From DATDMG01 sp036518955 (GTDB lineage Bacteria; Actinomycetota; Actinomycetes; Actinomycetales; Kineosporiaceae): a stretch of DNA of 8,707 nt. The translations under genes and the position numbers were made by a program. The DNA lies in contig DATDMG010000463.1 in the NCBI GenBank assembly GCA_036518955.1, forward strand, positions 1 through 8,707, in the 5' to 3' direction. Shown piece after piece: positions 1 to 5,976 of this stretch. The first letter of the stretch is position 1; each line of letters starts with the position of its first letter. The notes below the pieces were generated by a model that was not told the DNA's origin, ran no database searches, and worked only from the letters and a program-made list of their open reading frames with translations.

Positions 1-2313
1 GAGACTCCCTCGCCGTCGCCCTTCGCCCGCGCGCTGCTCTTCGGATACGTGGCACAGTTCCTCTACGAGGGGGACTCCCCGCTCGCGGAGCGGCGCGCGG
101 CAGCCCTCTCCCTCGATCCCGTGCTGCTCGCCGAACTACTCGGCCGGGGCGAGGGCGCCTCCCTTCGTGACCTGCTCGATCCGGCGGCCGTCGCGGCTAC
201 CGAGGCGCAGCTGCAGCGGCTCGACCCGACCCGTCGGCTGCGCGGCATCGAGGGCGTCGCCGACCTGCTACGGCTCCTCGGTCCGCTGACGACCGTGGAG
301 GTGGCGAAGCGCTGTACCGAGCCGGCCTCGGGCAGCGTCGTCGCGGCACGCGGCACACCCGGCGGTCCCCCGATCCGCGCCGCCATCGACCCCACGGTGC
401 CGGAGGCCGACCCGCCGGAGCCAGGGGCGGGTGAGGACCTCCCCGACCACCCGCCCGAGTTCTCCTGGGGCGGTGCAGCGCCGGACGGCGGGACCGCCGC
501 GCCGGAGGGGCTCGACCCCGAGGCACCGCCCGTGGCACCCGCCCGAGCCGGGAAGTGGCTGGCCGAGCTCGAGGCGACCCGGCGAGCGATCCGGGTCCGG
601 ATCGCCGGCGAGGAGCGGTGGGCCGCCGTCGAGGACGCCGGCAGGCTGCGGGACGCCCTCGGCACCCCGCTGCCCGTCGGGATCGCGGAGGCGTTCACCG
701 AGCCGGTCCAGGACCCGCTCGGTGACCTGCTGTCCCGCCATGCCCGGACCCACGGGCCGTTCACCGCTGCGAACGCCGCAGCCCGCTTCGGGCTCGGAGT
801 GGCGGTCGTCACGGAGAGCCTGCGCCGGTTCGTGGCCGCCGGCCGGCTGGTCGAGGGCGAGCTGCGACCGCTGGAGATCGGCGGCGGCAGCAGCACGGAC
901 TACTGCGACGCCGAGGTGCTTCGCACCCTGCGCCGGCGCTCCCTCGCCGCGCTGCGCGCCGAGGTCGAGCCGGTGTCAGCCACCGATCTCGCGCGGTTCC
1001 TCCCCGCGTGGCAGGGGGTGGGGGCGGCGGTTCGCGGGGCGGAGGGCGTGCTCCGGGCGATCGAGCAGCTCGCCGGGGCGGTGCTGCCCGCCAGCGCGCT
1101 GGAGACGTTGGTCCTGCCCTCGCGCGTGCCGGGCTACTCCCCGTCGATGCTCGACGAACTGACGACGGCCGGCGAGGTCGTCTGGTCCGGGCACGGTGCC
1201 CTACCGGGCGACGACGGCTGGGTGGCGCTGCACCCGGCCGACCTGGCACCGGTGACACGTGCGGAGCCCGACCCGGAGTTCGTCGCCGGGGCCCGACACC
1301 GGGCAGTGCTTGACGCACTCGCCGGAGGCGGGGCCTACTTCTTCCGGGCCCGGTCCGAGGCGGTCGCCTCGACGGACGACTCGGCACTGGTCCAGGCCTT
1401 GTGGGATCTGCTCTGGGGCGGGCTGGTCACGAACGACTCGCTGGCGCCGCTGCGGGCCCGGCTCTCCGGCGGCCGGACGGCGCACCGGGGGCGCGCCGCC
1501 ACGCCCCGCGCCCGGTACGGCGGCCGGTATGCCGCGCTCCGGGCGGCCCGGGCCGCGGCGGGTGGCCGGCCGGCGATGCCCGCGCGATCCGGTCCCCCCA
1601 CCGCCGCTGGTCGCTGGGCCCTGCTGCCGGCGCGGGAGGCCGACGCCACGGTCCGCGGCCATGCGCTGACCGAGGTACTGCTGGAGCGTCACGGGGTGCT
1701 CACCCGGGGAGCGGTGATGGCGGAGCGGGTCACCGGGGGATTCGCGGGCACCTACCGGCTGCTGTCCGCCTTCGAGGACGCCGGGAGGGTGCGGCGCGGC
1801 TACTTCGTGGAGGGGCTCGGCGCGGCCCAGTTCGGCGCCACCGGTGCCGTGGACCGGCTGCGGTCGATCGCCCGGCCCCTCGGCGCCGAACCGGCCGAGC
1901 CCCTGCCCGGGGCGTCGGCTCGAGCGCCGGCTCGCTCGACCGTCGTCCTCGCGGCCGCGGACCCCGCCAACGCCTACGGCGCTGCCCTGCCCTGGCCCTC
2001 GCGCGGCGAGCAGACGGCCAGCGGGCACAAACCCGGCCGCAAGGCGGGGGCGCTCGTCGTCCTCGTCGACGGCGAGTTGGTCCTCTACGTCGAGCGCGGG
2101 GGGCGCTCGCTGCTCTCCTGGACGGAGGACCCGGGCGCGTTGCAGACCGCGGCCGATGCGCTGGCTCTCGCCGTCCGTGAAGGTGCGCTGGGCCGGCTGA
2201 CGGTCGAACGCGCGGACGGCGAAGGGCTGCTGCGGGCGGATCATCCGCTGGCGTCCGCGCTCGCGTCGGCCGGGTTCCACGCCACCCCGCGAGGGTTGCG
2301 GATCAGGGCATGA
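1..2313 (+). CDS. lhr: Lhr-family ATP-dependent DNA helicase, C-terminal half (5' end outside window)
   Basis: The frame is open from base 1, and the first residues (SPSPFARALLFGYV then EGDSPLAERRAAALSLD) are the conserved end of the Lhr helicase core, so the GTG at 49 is internal and the true start lies upstream. The 770 residues seen cover the end of the core and the whole C-terminal domain; actinobacterial Lhr is about 1500 aa. The RecA-like motor motifs are not in the window. Recognisable blocks are YCDAEVLRTLRRRSLAALR (about nt 901-957), FVEGLGAAQFGATGAVDRLR (about 1804-1863), DPANAYGAALPWP (about 1960-1998) and GHKPGRKAGALVVLVDGELV (about 2023-2082). Lhr is a 3'-5' single-stranded DNA translocase and RNA:DNA helicase in DNA repair; its C-terminal domain resembles winged-helix DNA glycosylases of the AlkZ (HTH_42) type. 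A Pro/Ala/Gly/Glu-rich insert (about 322-550) and an Arg-rich linker (about 1470-1600) break the conserved blocks. The stop overlaps an unused ATG (ATGA). Confidence 0.93.
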   Translation, partial: ETPSPSPFARALLFGYVAQFLYEGDSPLAERRAAALSLDPVLLAELLGRGEGASLRDLLDPAAVAATEAQLQRLDPTRRLRGIEGVADLLRLLGPLTTVEVAKRCTEPASGSVVAARGTPGGPPIRAAIDPTVPEADPPEPGAGEDLPDHPPEFSWGGAAPDGGTAAPEGLDPEAPPVAPARAGKWLAELEATRRAIRVRIAGEERWAAVEDAGRLRDALGTPLPVGIAEAFTEPVQDPLGDLLSRHARTHGPFTAANAAARFGLGVAVVTESLRRFVAAGRLVEGELRPLEIGGGSSTDYCDAEVLRTLRRRSLAALRAEVEPVSATDLARFLPAWQGVGAAVRGAEGVLRAIEQLAGAVLPASALETLVLPSRVPGYSPSMLDELTTAGEVVWSGHGALPGDDGWVALHPADLAPVTRAEPDPEFVAGARHRAVLDALAGGGAYFFRARSEAVASTDDSALVQALWDLLWGGLVTNDSLAPLRARLSGGRTAHRGRAATPRARYGGRYAALRAARAAAGGRPAMPARSGPPTAAGRWALLPAREADATVRGHALTEVLLERHGVLTRGAVMAERVTGGFAGTYRLLSAFEDAGRVRRGYFVEGLGAAQFGATGAVDRLRSIARPLGAEPAEPLPGASARAPARSTVVLAAADPANAYGAALPWPSRGEQTASGHKPGRKAGALVVLVDGELVLYVERGGRSLLSWTEDPGALQTAADALALAVREGALGRLTVERADGEGLLRADHPLASALASAGFHATPRGLRIRA

Positions 2314-2385
2314 CATCGCAGACGCTTCGAGCGGCACAACCGGGCGAGGTGCGGGAGACTGATCACCAAACGCTCCGACTCGGGT

Positions 2386-2390
2386 GGAGG
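2386..2390 (+). promoter_or_regulatory. Ribosome binding site that sets the start of the membrane protein gene
   Basis: GGAGG lies 6 nt before the ATG at 2397. The in-frame ATG at 2310, which overlaps the lhr stop as ATGA, has no comparable purine tract at the right distance. The 29 extra residues it would add are polar and would precede the N-terminal signal-anchor. I therefore place the start at 2397, though a translationally coupled start at 2310 cannot be excluded. Confidence 0.65.
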
Positions 2391-2396
2391 TGGGTC

Positions 2397-3104
2397 ATGG
2401 CCCCCGAGCTCCCGCTCACCACGACGTCTCCGGTGCCGACCGCCCGCTCGACCCGGCGTCCTTTGCTGGTGGTCGTCGCCGTCGTGGCGTCGCTGGTCGC
2501 CGTCGCGGTGGCGCTCAGGCTGCTCGTGGCGCCGGCTCCTACCCGGCTGGCCGGCGTCTCCTGGCCCACCGCGGGCCCGGGCTCGCCGACCACTCCGGCG
2601 AACGACCGCCCGTGGCCGGGGACTGTGCCACCGCCGAGCATGGTGGTGGGGGCGCCCGGGAACGCGTCGGCCCCTCCCGAGGGGCCGACGGGTCCCGCAC
2701 AGCCGACCGGCGCGGCGAACGACGGCCTGTTCTGCACGTCCGCGCGCATCGAGCTGGTCTCCCTGGGCAGTCAAGGACTATCGACGCTGAAGGGCCTGGC
2801 CACCGAGGCGGGCGACGCCGTCCCGCAGGCGCGCGGCGTGGTGGAGTCCGCGGTCGCCCAGGCGGGCCGGCTCCAGGGCGCGGCCCCGGCAGAGCTGGTC
2901 CAGGCCGTGGAGACCCTGGCCTCCGCATGGTCCACGCTGTCCGCCGCGCTGGATCGGGCCGGCTACGACCGCGGGGCGGTGATCGGGTTGGCGATCAAGT
3001 ACCTGACGAACCCGGTCGTCGCCGCGGCCTGGGGCGCCATCACCGTCTGGGTGGCCCGCCACTGCGGGGTGACTCTCGTCGAGAGCCGGCCGACCGGCTC
3101 CTGA
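2397..3104 (+). CDS. Hypothetical single-pass membrane-anchored or secreted protein
   Basis: 235 aa, not assigned to a named family. A short positively charged N-terminus (R17, R20, R21) precedes one hydrophobic segment at about residues 22-44, rich in Val, Ala and Leu, consistent with a signal-anchor or uncleaved signal peptide. No lipobox cysteine follows it. Residues about 46-110 are a Pro/Gly/Ala/Thr-rich, probably extracytoplasmic, linker. Residues about 113-225 look helical and are bracketed by the only two cysteines, C113 (LFCTS) and C223 (WVARHCG), which could form a disulfide outside the cell. From memory, the ending W-V-x-x-x-C-G resembles small actinobacterial secreted proteins that end in a WV..NCG motif; this is not a confirmed assignment. 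It starts 83 nt after lhr and ends 49 nt before the glycosylase gene, so it is probably in the same transcript. A role in DNA repair is not implied by the protein itself, since its C-terminal domain is predicted to be outside the membrane. Confidence 0.8.
   Translation: MAPELPLTTTSPVPTARSTRRPLLVVVAVVASLVAVAVALRLLVAPAPTRLAGVSWPTAGPGSPTTPANDRPWPGTVPPPSMVVGAPGNASAPPEGPTGPAQPTGAANDGLFCTSARIELVSLGSQGLSTLKGLATEAGDAVPQARGVVESAVAQAGRLQGAAPAELVQAVETLASAWSTLSAALDRAGYDRGAVIGLAIKYLTNPVVAAAWGAITVWVARHCGVTLVESRPTGS
2665..2690. repeat. Perfect 12-bp inverted repeat inside the hypothetical gene
   Basis: The arms CGTCGGCCCCTC and GAGGGGCCGACG are exact complements separated by 2 nt. It lies in the codons of the Pro/Gly-rich linker (around APPEGP). 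The RNA hairpin would be very stable but has no U-tract, so it is not a standard intrinsic terminator. Confidence 0.8.
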
Positions 3105-3118
3105 TCCCTGCCGATCAG
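3101..3118. repeat. Short hairpin at the stop codon before nei2
   Basis: CTGATC and GATCAG are perfect 6-bp arms with a 6-nt loop. The left arm contains the TGA stop of the hypothetical gene. It sits 35 nt before the nei2 start and lacks a U-tract. It may be a weak processing or pausing structure, or chance. Confidence 0.35.
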
Positions 3119-3153
3119 GATGCCGGGCCGTCCGAGGTGGAGGAGGCAGGGGC

Positions 3154-4026
3154 ATGCCTGAGGGTGACGTCGTCTGGCGGACGGCTGAGCGTCTGAACGC
3201 AGCCCTGGCCGGACGACGGCTCACCGTGAGCGATCTGCGGTGGCCCTCGCTCGCCACCACCGATCTGACGGGCCGGGAGATGATCGAGGTGGTGAGCGCA
3301 GGCAAGCACATCCTCGCTCGGATCGCCGGTGGCCTGACCCTGCACAGCCACCTGCGGATGGAAGGCTCCTGGCACGTCCACCGGACCGGCGAGCCCTGGG
3401 TCCGGCGCCGCCCGGAACGCGGCGTGCGCGCCGTCCTCGCCAACGCCGAGTGGACGGCGATCGGGCACGATCTGGGCATGCTCGATCTCGTCGCCAGCAG
3501 CGCGGAGCACTCCCTGATCGGGCACCTCGGCCCTGACGTCCTCGGCCCCGGCTGGGACCCTGTCGAGGCAGCGCGCCGGCTCGGGGTCCTCCCCGACCGA
3601 CCGGTCGGGGAGGCGTTGCTCGACCAGCGTCTGCTGGCCGGGGTGGGCACGTTCTACATGGCCGAGGCCCTGTTCCTGCGCGGGCTGTCCCCGTGGACGC
3701 CGGTCAGGGCTGCCGGAGATCTCGGTGCCCTGGTCGCCCTGGTGCACCGGCTGATGACGGCCAACCGGGACCGCGCCGTACAGTCCACCACCGGTGATCT
3801 GCGGCCGGGGCGGCACCAGTACGTTCACGCCCGGTCCGGGCGACCCTGCCGGCGGTGCGGCACCACCGTGCGCGTCGCTGCCGTCGGGCGACCGCCGCAG
3901 GAGCGCCCCGCCTTCTACTGCCCCCGCTGCCAGCCGGGACCGACCCCGACGGACGACGGGCGCCGGCAGGCACCGCTCGGGGCCGGCGTGGCGACCGACC
4001 CCCGTCCGCGTTACCGCGGCCGTTGA
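3154..4026 (+). CDS. nei2: Fpg/Nei-family DNA glycosylase/AP lyase (endonuclease VIII, Nei2-type)
   Basis: 290 aa. The N-terminus MPEGD supplies the family's catalytic Pro2 (Schiff base after Met removal) and Glu3. K51 in SAGKH is the conserved beta-strand lysine. The helix-two-turn-helix spans about residues 154-182 (LLDQRLLAGVGTFYMAE), and a zinc finger uses C232, C235, C256 and C259, with R251 just before FYCPRCQ. The PEGD start and overall resemblance to mycobacterial Rv3297 point to Nei (oxidised pyrimidine) rather than Fpg/MutM. The enzyme removes damaged bases and nicks the abasic site in base excision repair. The usual H2TH Asn (GxGNxY) is Thr166 here. A basic, Pro-rich tail of about 29 residues follows the zinc finger. 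The start is well placed: GGAGGAGG lies 7 nt upstream. The gene lies 49 nt after the membrane protein gene and downstream of lhr, matching the known lhr-nei2 pairing in mycobacteria. Confidence 0.93.
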   Translation: MPEGDVVWRTAERLNAALAGRRLTVSDLRWPSLATTDLTGREMIEVVSAGKHILARIAGGLTLHSHLRMEGSWHVHRTGEPWVRRRPERGVRAVLANAEWTAIGHDLGMLDLVASSAEHSLIGHLGPDVLGPGWDPVEAARRLGVLPDRPVGEALLDQRLLAGVGTFYMAEALFLRGLSPWTPVRAAGDLGALVALVHRLMTANRDRAVQSTTGDLRPGRHQYVHARSGRPCRRCGTTVRVAAVGRPPQERPAFYCPRCQPGPTPTDDGRRQAPLGAGVATDPRPRYRGR

Positions 4027-4033
4027 CCGGGGC

Positions 4034-4075
4034 GGTTACGCTCGACATCCCGTGATTGGCTACGGTGGCGTAACC
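4034..4075 (+). promoter_or_regulatory. Candidate promoter/operator of the desaturase gene
   Basis: GGTTACGC (4034-4041) and GCGTAACC (4068-4075) are perfect 8-bp inverted arms, 26 nt apart. The right arm overlaps a second palindrome, TACG-GTGG-CGTA (4061-4072). Two actinobacterial -10-like hexamers (TAnnnT) overlap it: TACGGT (4061-4066) and TAACCT (4071-4076). I see no convincing -35 at the standard spacing. Overlap with the probable promoter suggests a repressor site of TetR type, the class that controls mycobacterial desA genes (MadR). That assignment is inference. Confidence 0.5.
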
Positions 4076-4141
4076 TCACTCGCACCGGGGCGGGCCACGC
4101 CTCTCCCACGTCCACCTACGCGTCCACCCTTGGAGACCCCG

Positions 4142-5077
4142 ATGGCCGAACTGACCCAGCTGCAGCTCCTCACCGAGCTCCAGCCCGTCGTCGCCCAGGA
4201 GCTGGACCGCCACCTCTCCTCGGCCAAGGAGTGGATGCCCCACGAGTTCATTCCGTGGAGCGCTGGGCGCGACTTCGACGGCCCGCTGAACGGCGAGGCC
4301 TGGGACCCCGACCACTCGAGGATGACGCCCACCGCGCAGACGGCGCTCGTCGTCAACCTGCTCACCGAGGACAACCTGCCCAGCTACCACCGGGAGATCC
4401 ACGCGTCGTTCGGAGCGGACGGCGCGTGGGGCACCTGGATCGGGCGCTGGACGGCGGAGGAGGGTCGCCACGGGATGGCGATCCGCGACTACTTGCTGAC
4501 CACCCGGGCGGTGGACCCGGTGGCTCTGGAGCGCGAGCGGATGACGCACATGACCCACGGGTTCAACTCCGCCTACCAGCTGGACATGCTGCACACGGTC
4601 GCCTACGTCTCGTTCCAGGAGCTGGCGACCCGGATCTCGCACCGGAACACCGGCCGGTACACCTCCGATCCACTGTGCGAACAGTTGCTGGCCCGAATCG
4701 CCGCCGATGAGAACCTGCACATGGTCTTCTACCGCAACCTGCTCAAGGCTGCCCTGGAGGTCGCCCCGGACCAAACGGTCAAGGCCATCTGGGACGTCGT
4801 CCAGACCTTTCAGATGCCAGGTGCGGGGATCGACGGGTTCGCCCGGCGCTCCCTGGCCATCGCCTTGGCGGGCATCTACGACCTGCGGATCCATCACGAC
4901 GAGGTGCTCATGCCGGTGCTGAAGTCTTGGAGGATCTTCGACCTGGAGGGGCTGTCGAGCGAGGGCGAGCAGGCCCGCGAGCAGCTCGCGGCCTTCCTGT
5001 CCGGCCTGGACGCGAAGGCGGGTCGCTTCGAGGCCAAGCGCGCCGCCCAGCAGTCACGCCTGGCCGCACGGGCCTGA
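4142..5077 (+). CDS. desA: Acyl-[acyl-carrier-protein] desaturase (soluble diiron, DesA type)
   Basis: 311 aa. This is a soluble ferritin-like diiron desaturase of the plant stearoyl-ACP / mycobacterial DesA1-DesA2 family, which uses O2 and reduced ferredoxin to put a double bond into an ACP-bound acyl chain. The full six-ligand set can be read: E76 (LLTEDNLP), E107 and H110 (AEEGRHG), E160 (SFQELATR), E190 and H193 (DENLHM). A W-rich helix at 97-103 and RxSHRNTGR at 164-172 also fit the family. There are no membrane segments. The C-terminus (about 272-311) is charged and helical. The start at 4142 is supported by GGAG 6 nt upstream and the typical N-terminus; the same frame is open upstream through the nei2 region but that part is noncoding. 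The gene has its own 115-bp upstream region with inverted repeats and converges with clgR. Substrate position and chain length cannot be read from sequence. Confidence 0.95.
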   Translation: MAELTQLQLLTELQPVVAQELDRHLSSAKEWMPHEFIPWSAGRDFDGPLNGEAWDPDHSRMTPTAQTALVVNLLTEDNLPSYHREIHASFGADGAWGTWIGRWTAEEGRHGMAIRDYLLTTRAVDPVALERERMTHMTHGFNSAYQLDMLHTVAYVSFQELATRISHRNTGRYTSDPLCEQLLARIAADENLHMVFYRNLLKAALEVAPDQTVKAIWDVVQTFQMPGAGIDGFARRSLAIALAGIYDLRIHHDEVLMPVLKSWRIFDLEGLSSEGEQAREQLAAFLSGLDAKAGRFEAKRAAQQSRLAARA

Positions 5078-5093
5078 CCGGGCGCAGGGCAAC

Positions 5094-5127
5094 GGTCCGG
5101 GCCGGGCTGACGGGTCCGGGCCGGGCT
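5094..5127. repeat. 15-bp tandem-like direct repeat (period 19)
   Basis: GGTCCGGGCCGGGCT occurs at 5094-5108 and exactly again at 5113-5127, just after the desA stop. Low-complexity GC content means slippage or chance duplication are both plausible. Confidence 0.75.
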
Positions 5128-5223
5128 CCGTCGGGCCACCACCTGACGCGGCACGAGGTACGGCGGGCGGGAACCGAAGCGGACGGGGCGGGGCCCCCGA
5201 ACGGGTGACACGGCCGCCGGCGA

Positions 5224-5253
5224 CACCGGCACCTGAGCCGGTGGCCAGTGGCC
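5224..5253. terminator. Candidate bidirectional terminator between convergent genes
   Basis: CACCGGC (5224-5230) and GCCGGTG (5237-5243) form a perfect 7-bp stem with a 6-nt loop. It is followed at once by the palindrome GGCCAGTGGCC (5243-5253). There is no T-tract on either strand, as is common for hairpin terminators in high-GC actinobacteria. Position between convergent desA and clgR is the main support. Confidence 0.4.
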
Positions 5254-5373
5254 GAGATCACGAGAGCTGATGTCGCCAGCCACCGAAACAGGCCGGACAC
5301 GGCCGCGAGAGCGGCGGGGCGAGGCAGGTACAGAGCACGGCTGCCGCCCCGGTTCAGCGGCGACGACGCCAGC

Positions 5374-5715
5374 TCAGGCGGCGCTGACGAGGCCTCCCCC
5401 GCGCAACGACACGTCACCGTCCAAGCCGGCGGCCAGGTCGTCGGGCACCGTGTCGGGCACGTGCACCGAGGCCACCGGCGCCTCGGCCGCGGCCACCCGC
5501 TGGCTGACCTCGTGCAACACCGACGACAGCGGAACCTCGAGTGCGCCACAGATGGACGCCAGGAGTTCGCTCGACGCCTCCTTCTGCCCGCGTTCGACCT
5601 CGCTCAGGTACCCGAGCGACACCCGAGCCACCGAGGACACCTCACGCAATGTGCGGCCCTGCTGACGACGGGCGTGACGCAGCACGTCGCCGATCTCCTG
5701 TCGCAAGAGCACCAC
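5374..5715 (-). CDS. clgR: ClgR-type XRE/Cro transcriptional regulator of Clp protease genes
   Basis: 113 aa from GTG at 5715. The helix-turn-helix (about residues 6-66) contains GRTLREVSSVARVSLGYLSE followed by RGQKEASSELLASIC, a near-identical match to actinobacterial ClgR. ClgR activates clpP1P2, clpC and other proteolysis genes, and in mycobacteria acts in the SigE envelope-stress pathway. The start is chosen because GGAGG lies 7 nt upstream, homologs begin at this residue (VVLLRQEIG), and the length matches ClgR (about 112 aa in M. tuberculosis). The frame is open back to an ATG at 5973, giving a 199-aa form, but those 86 codons have mixed third positions unlike the G/C-ending codons of the real genes, and carry promoter-like sites. 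The protein ends Ala-Ala, as do ClpP-degraded PopR and ClgR in Streptomyces. Its place after pgsA matches mycobacterial pgsA3-clgR order. Confidence 0.92.
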   Translation of the reverse strand: MVLLRQEIGDVLRHARRQQGRTLREVSSVARVSLGYLSEVERGQKEASSELLASICGALEVPLSSVLHEVSQRVAAAEAPVASVHVPDTVPDDLAAGLDGDVSLRGGGLVSAA

Positions 5716-5722
5716 GGCCCGT

Positions 5723-5727
5723 CCTCC
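5723..5727 (-). promoter_or_regulatory. Ribosome binding site that sets the clgR start
   Basis: Minus-strand GGAGG lies 7 nt before the GTG at 5715. The two adjacent GTG codons (5715 and 5712) are both possible, and the first matches homologs. Confidence 0.7.
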
Positions 5728-5778
5728 CTTCGCCTGCGTCTTGCCTGTGTCGGCTGCCTCGCGCGGGACCTGAAGTCG

Positions 5779-5789
5779 CGCTTTCGGCG
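5779..5789 (-). promoter_or_regulatory. ClgR-box-like palindrome upstream of clgR
   Basis: On the minus strand the site reads CGCCGAAAGCG. This fits the central part, CGCYNANRGCG, of the ClgR box as I recall it from Corynebacterium; the outer A/T positions do not fit. It lies 64-74 nt upstream of the GTG start. ClgR is known to regulate its own gene in several actinobacteria. In GC-rich DNA a chance match is possible. Confidence 0.4.
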
Positions 5790-5876
5790 TCCGGTGCACC
5801 ACGGGCACCACTGCCCTAACGTTACCCTGGCGCATCCTCGCCTGCTCAGCAGGCACGTCGTGACTCACACCAGGAG

Positions 5877-5902
5877 AACTGCGGGAGCTCTCATCGTGTT
5901 CC
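5877..5902 (-). promoter_or_regulatory. Candidate ECF sigma factor (SigE/SigH/SigR-type) promoter of clgR
   Basis: On the minus strand, GGAAC (5902-5898) is separated by exactly 18 nt from GTT (5879-5877). This is the -35/-10 layout of the SigR/SigH/SigE group. Transcription would begin near 5870, about 155 nt before the GTG. In M. tuberculosis clgR is transcribed from a SigE-dependent promoter, so the match is biologically expected. The site lies inside the frame of the rejected long form of clgR. Confidence 0.5.
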
Positions 5903-5976
5903 ACCGGAGTGACACGACCAAGGTCTTCCGCGCAGAGCAGAACGATCGGCTCACTCTCACCCTTTCCTGACATAGT

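Larger units (their letters stand above)
5078..5373. other. Convergent intergenic region between desA and clgR
   Basis: 296 bp with no supported gene; the reading frames here continue from shadows of neighbours and lack ribosome binding sites. It contains a 15-bp direct repeat, the hairpin described separately, and the GC run around 5183-5197. No tRNA or other RNA gene is recognisable. Confidence 0.7.
5716..5976 (-). other. Long upstream region of clgR
   Basis: 261 bp between the cinA remnant and clgR. It holds an ECF-type promoter match, a ClgR-box-like palindrome, a TAACGTTA palindrome (5817-5824) and the clgR ribosome binding site. Codon use in the open clgR frame here is not gene-like, so I treat it as a regulatory leader. 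Confidence 0.6.

Noticed and set aside
49..2313. GTG at 49 as the start of the first gene
   Set aside because: The frame is open to base 1 and the preceding 16 residues are conserved Lhr sequence, so the gene begins upstream.
1201..2337. Long minus-strand frame (378 codons) opposite lhr
   Set aside because: Antiparallel shadow of a GC-rich gene; Gly/Arg/Pro-rich with no recognisable domain, while the plus strand is clearly Lhr.
2301..3119. GATCAGG direct repeats on both sides of the hypothetical gene as insertion footprints
   Set aside because: Only 7 bp, no terminal inverted repeats and no transposase; chance is enough to explain it.
4006..4019. CCGCG-TTAC-CGCGG hairpin at the end of nei2 as a terminator
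   Set aside because: Only a 5-bp stem with no T-tract, and it lies within the coding sequence before the stop.
3794..4141. N-terminal extension of the desaturase through the nei2 region
   Set aside because: It overlaps nei2 coding sequence in another frame, and the ATG at 4142 has a ribosome binding site and the usual family N-terminus.
5248..5970. Plus-strand 240-codon frame across the clgR region
   Set aside because: It is the complement of clgR and its leader, with no ribosome binding site or domain.
5716..5973. 86-residue N-terminal extension of ClgR
   Set aside because: Third codon positions are mixed, homologs begin at 5715, a good GGAGG precedes 5715, and promoter-like elements lie in the stretch.
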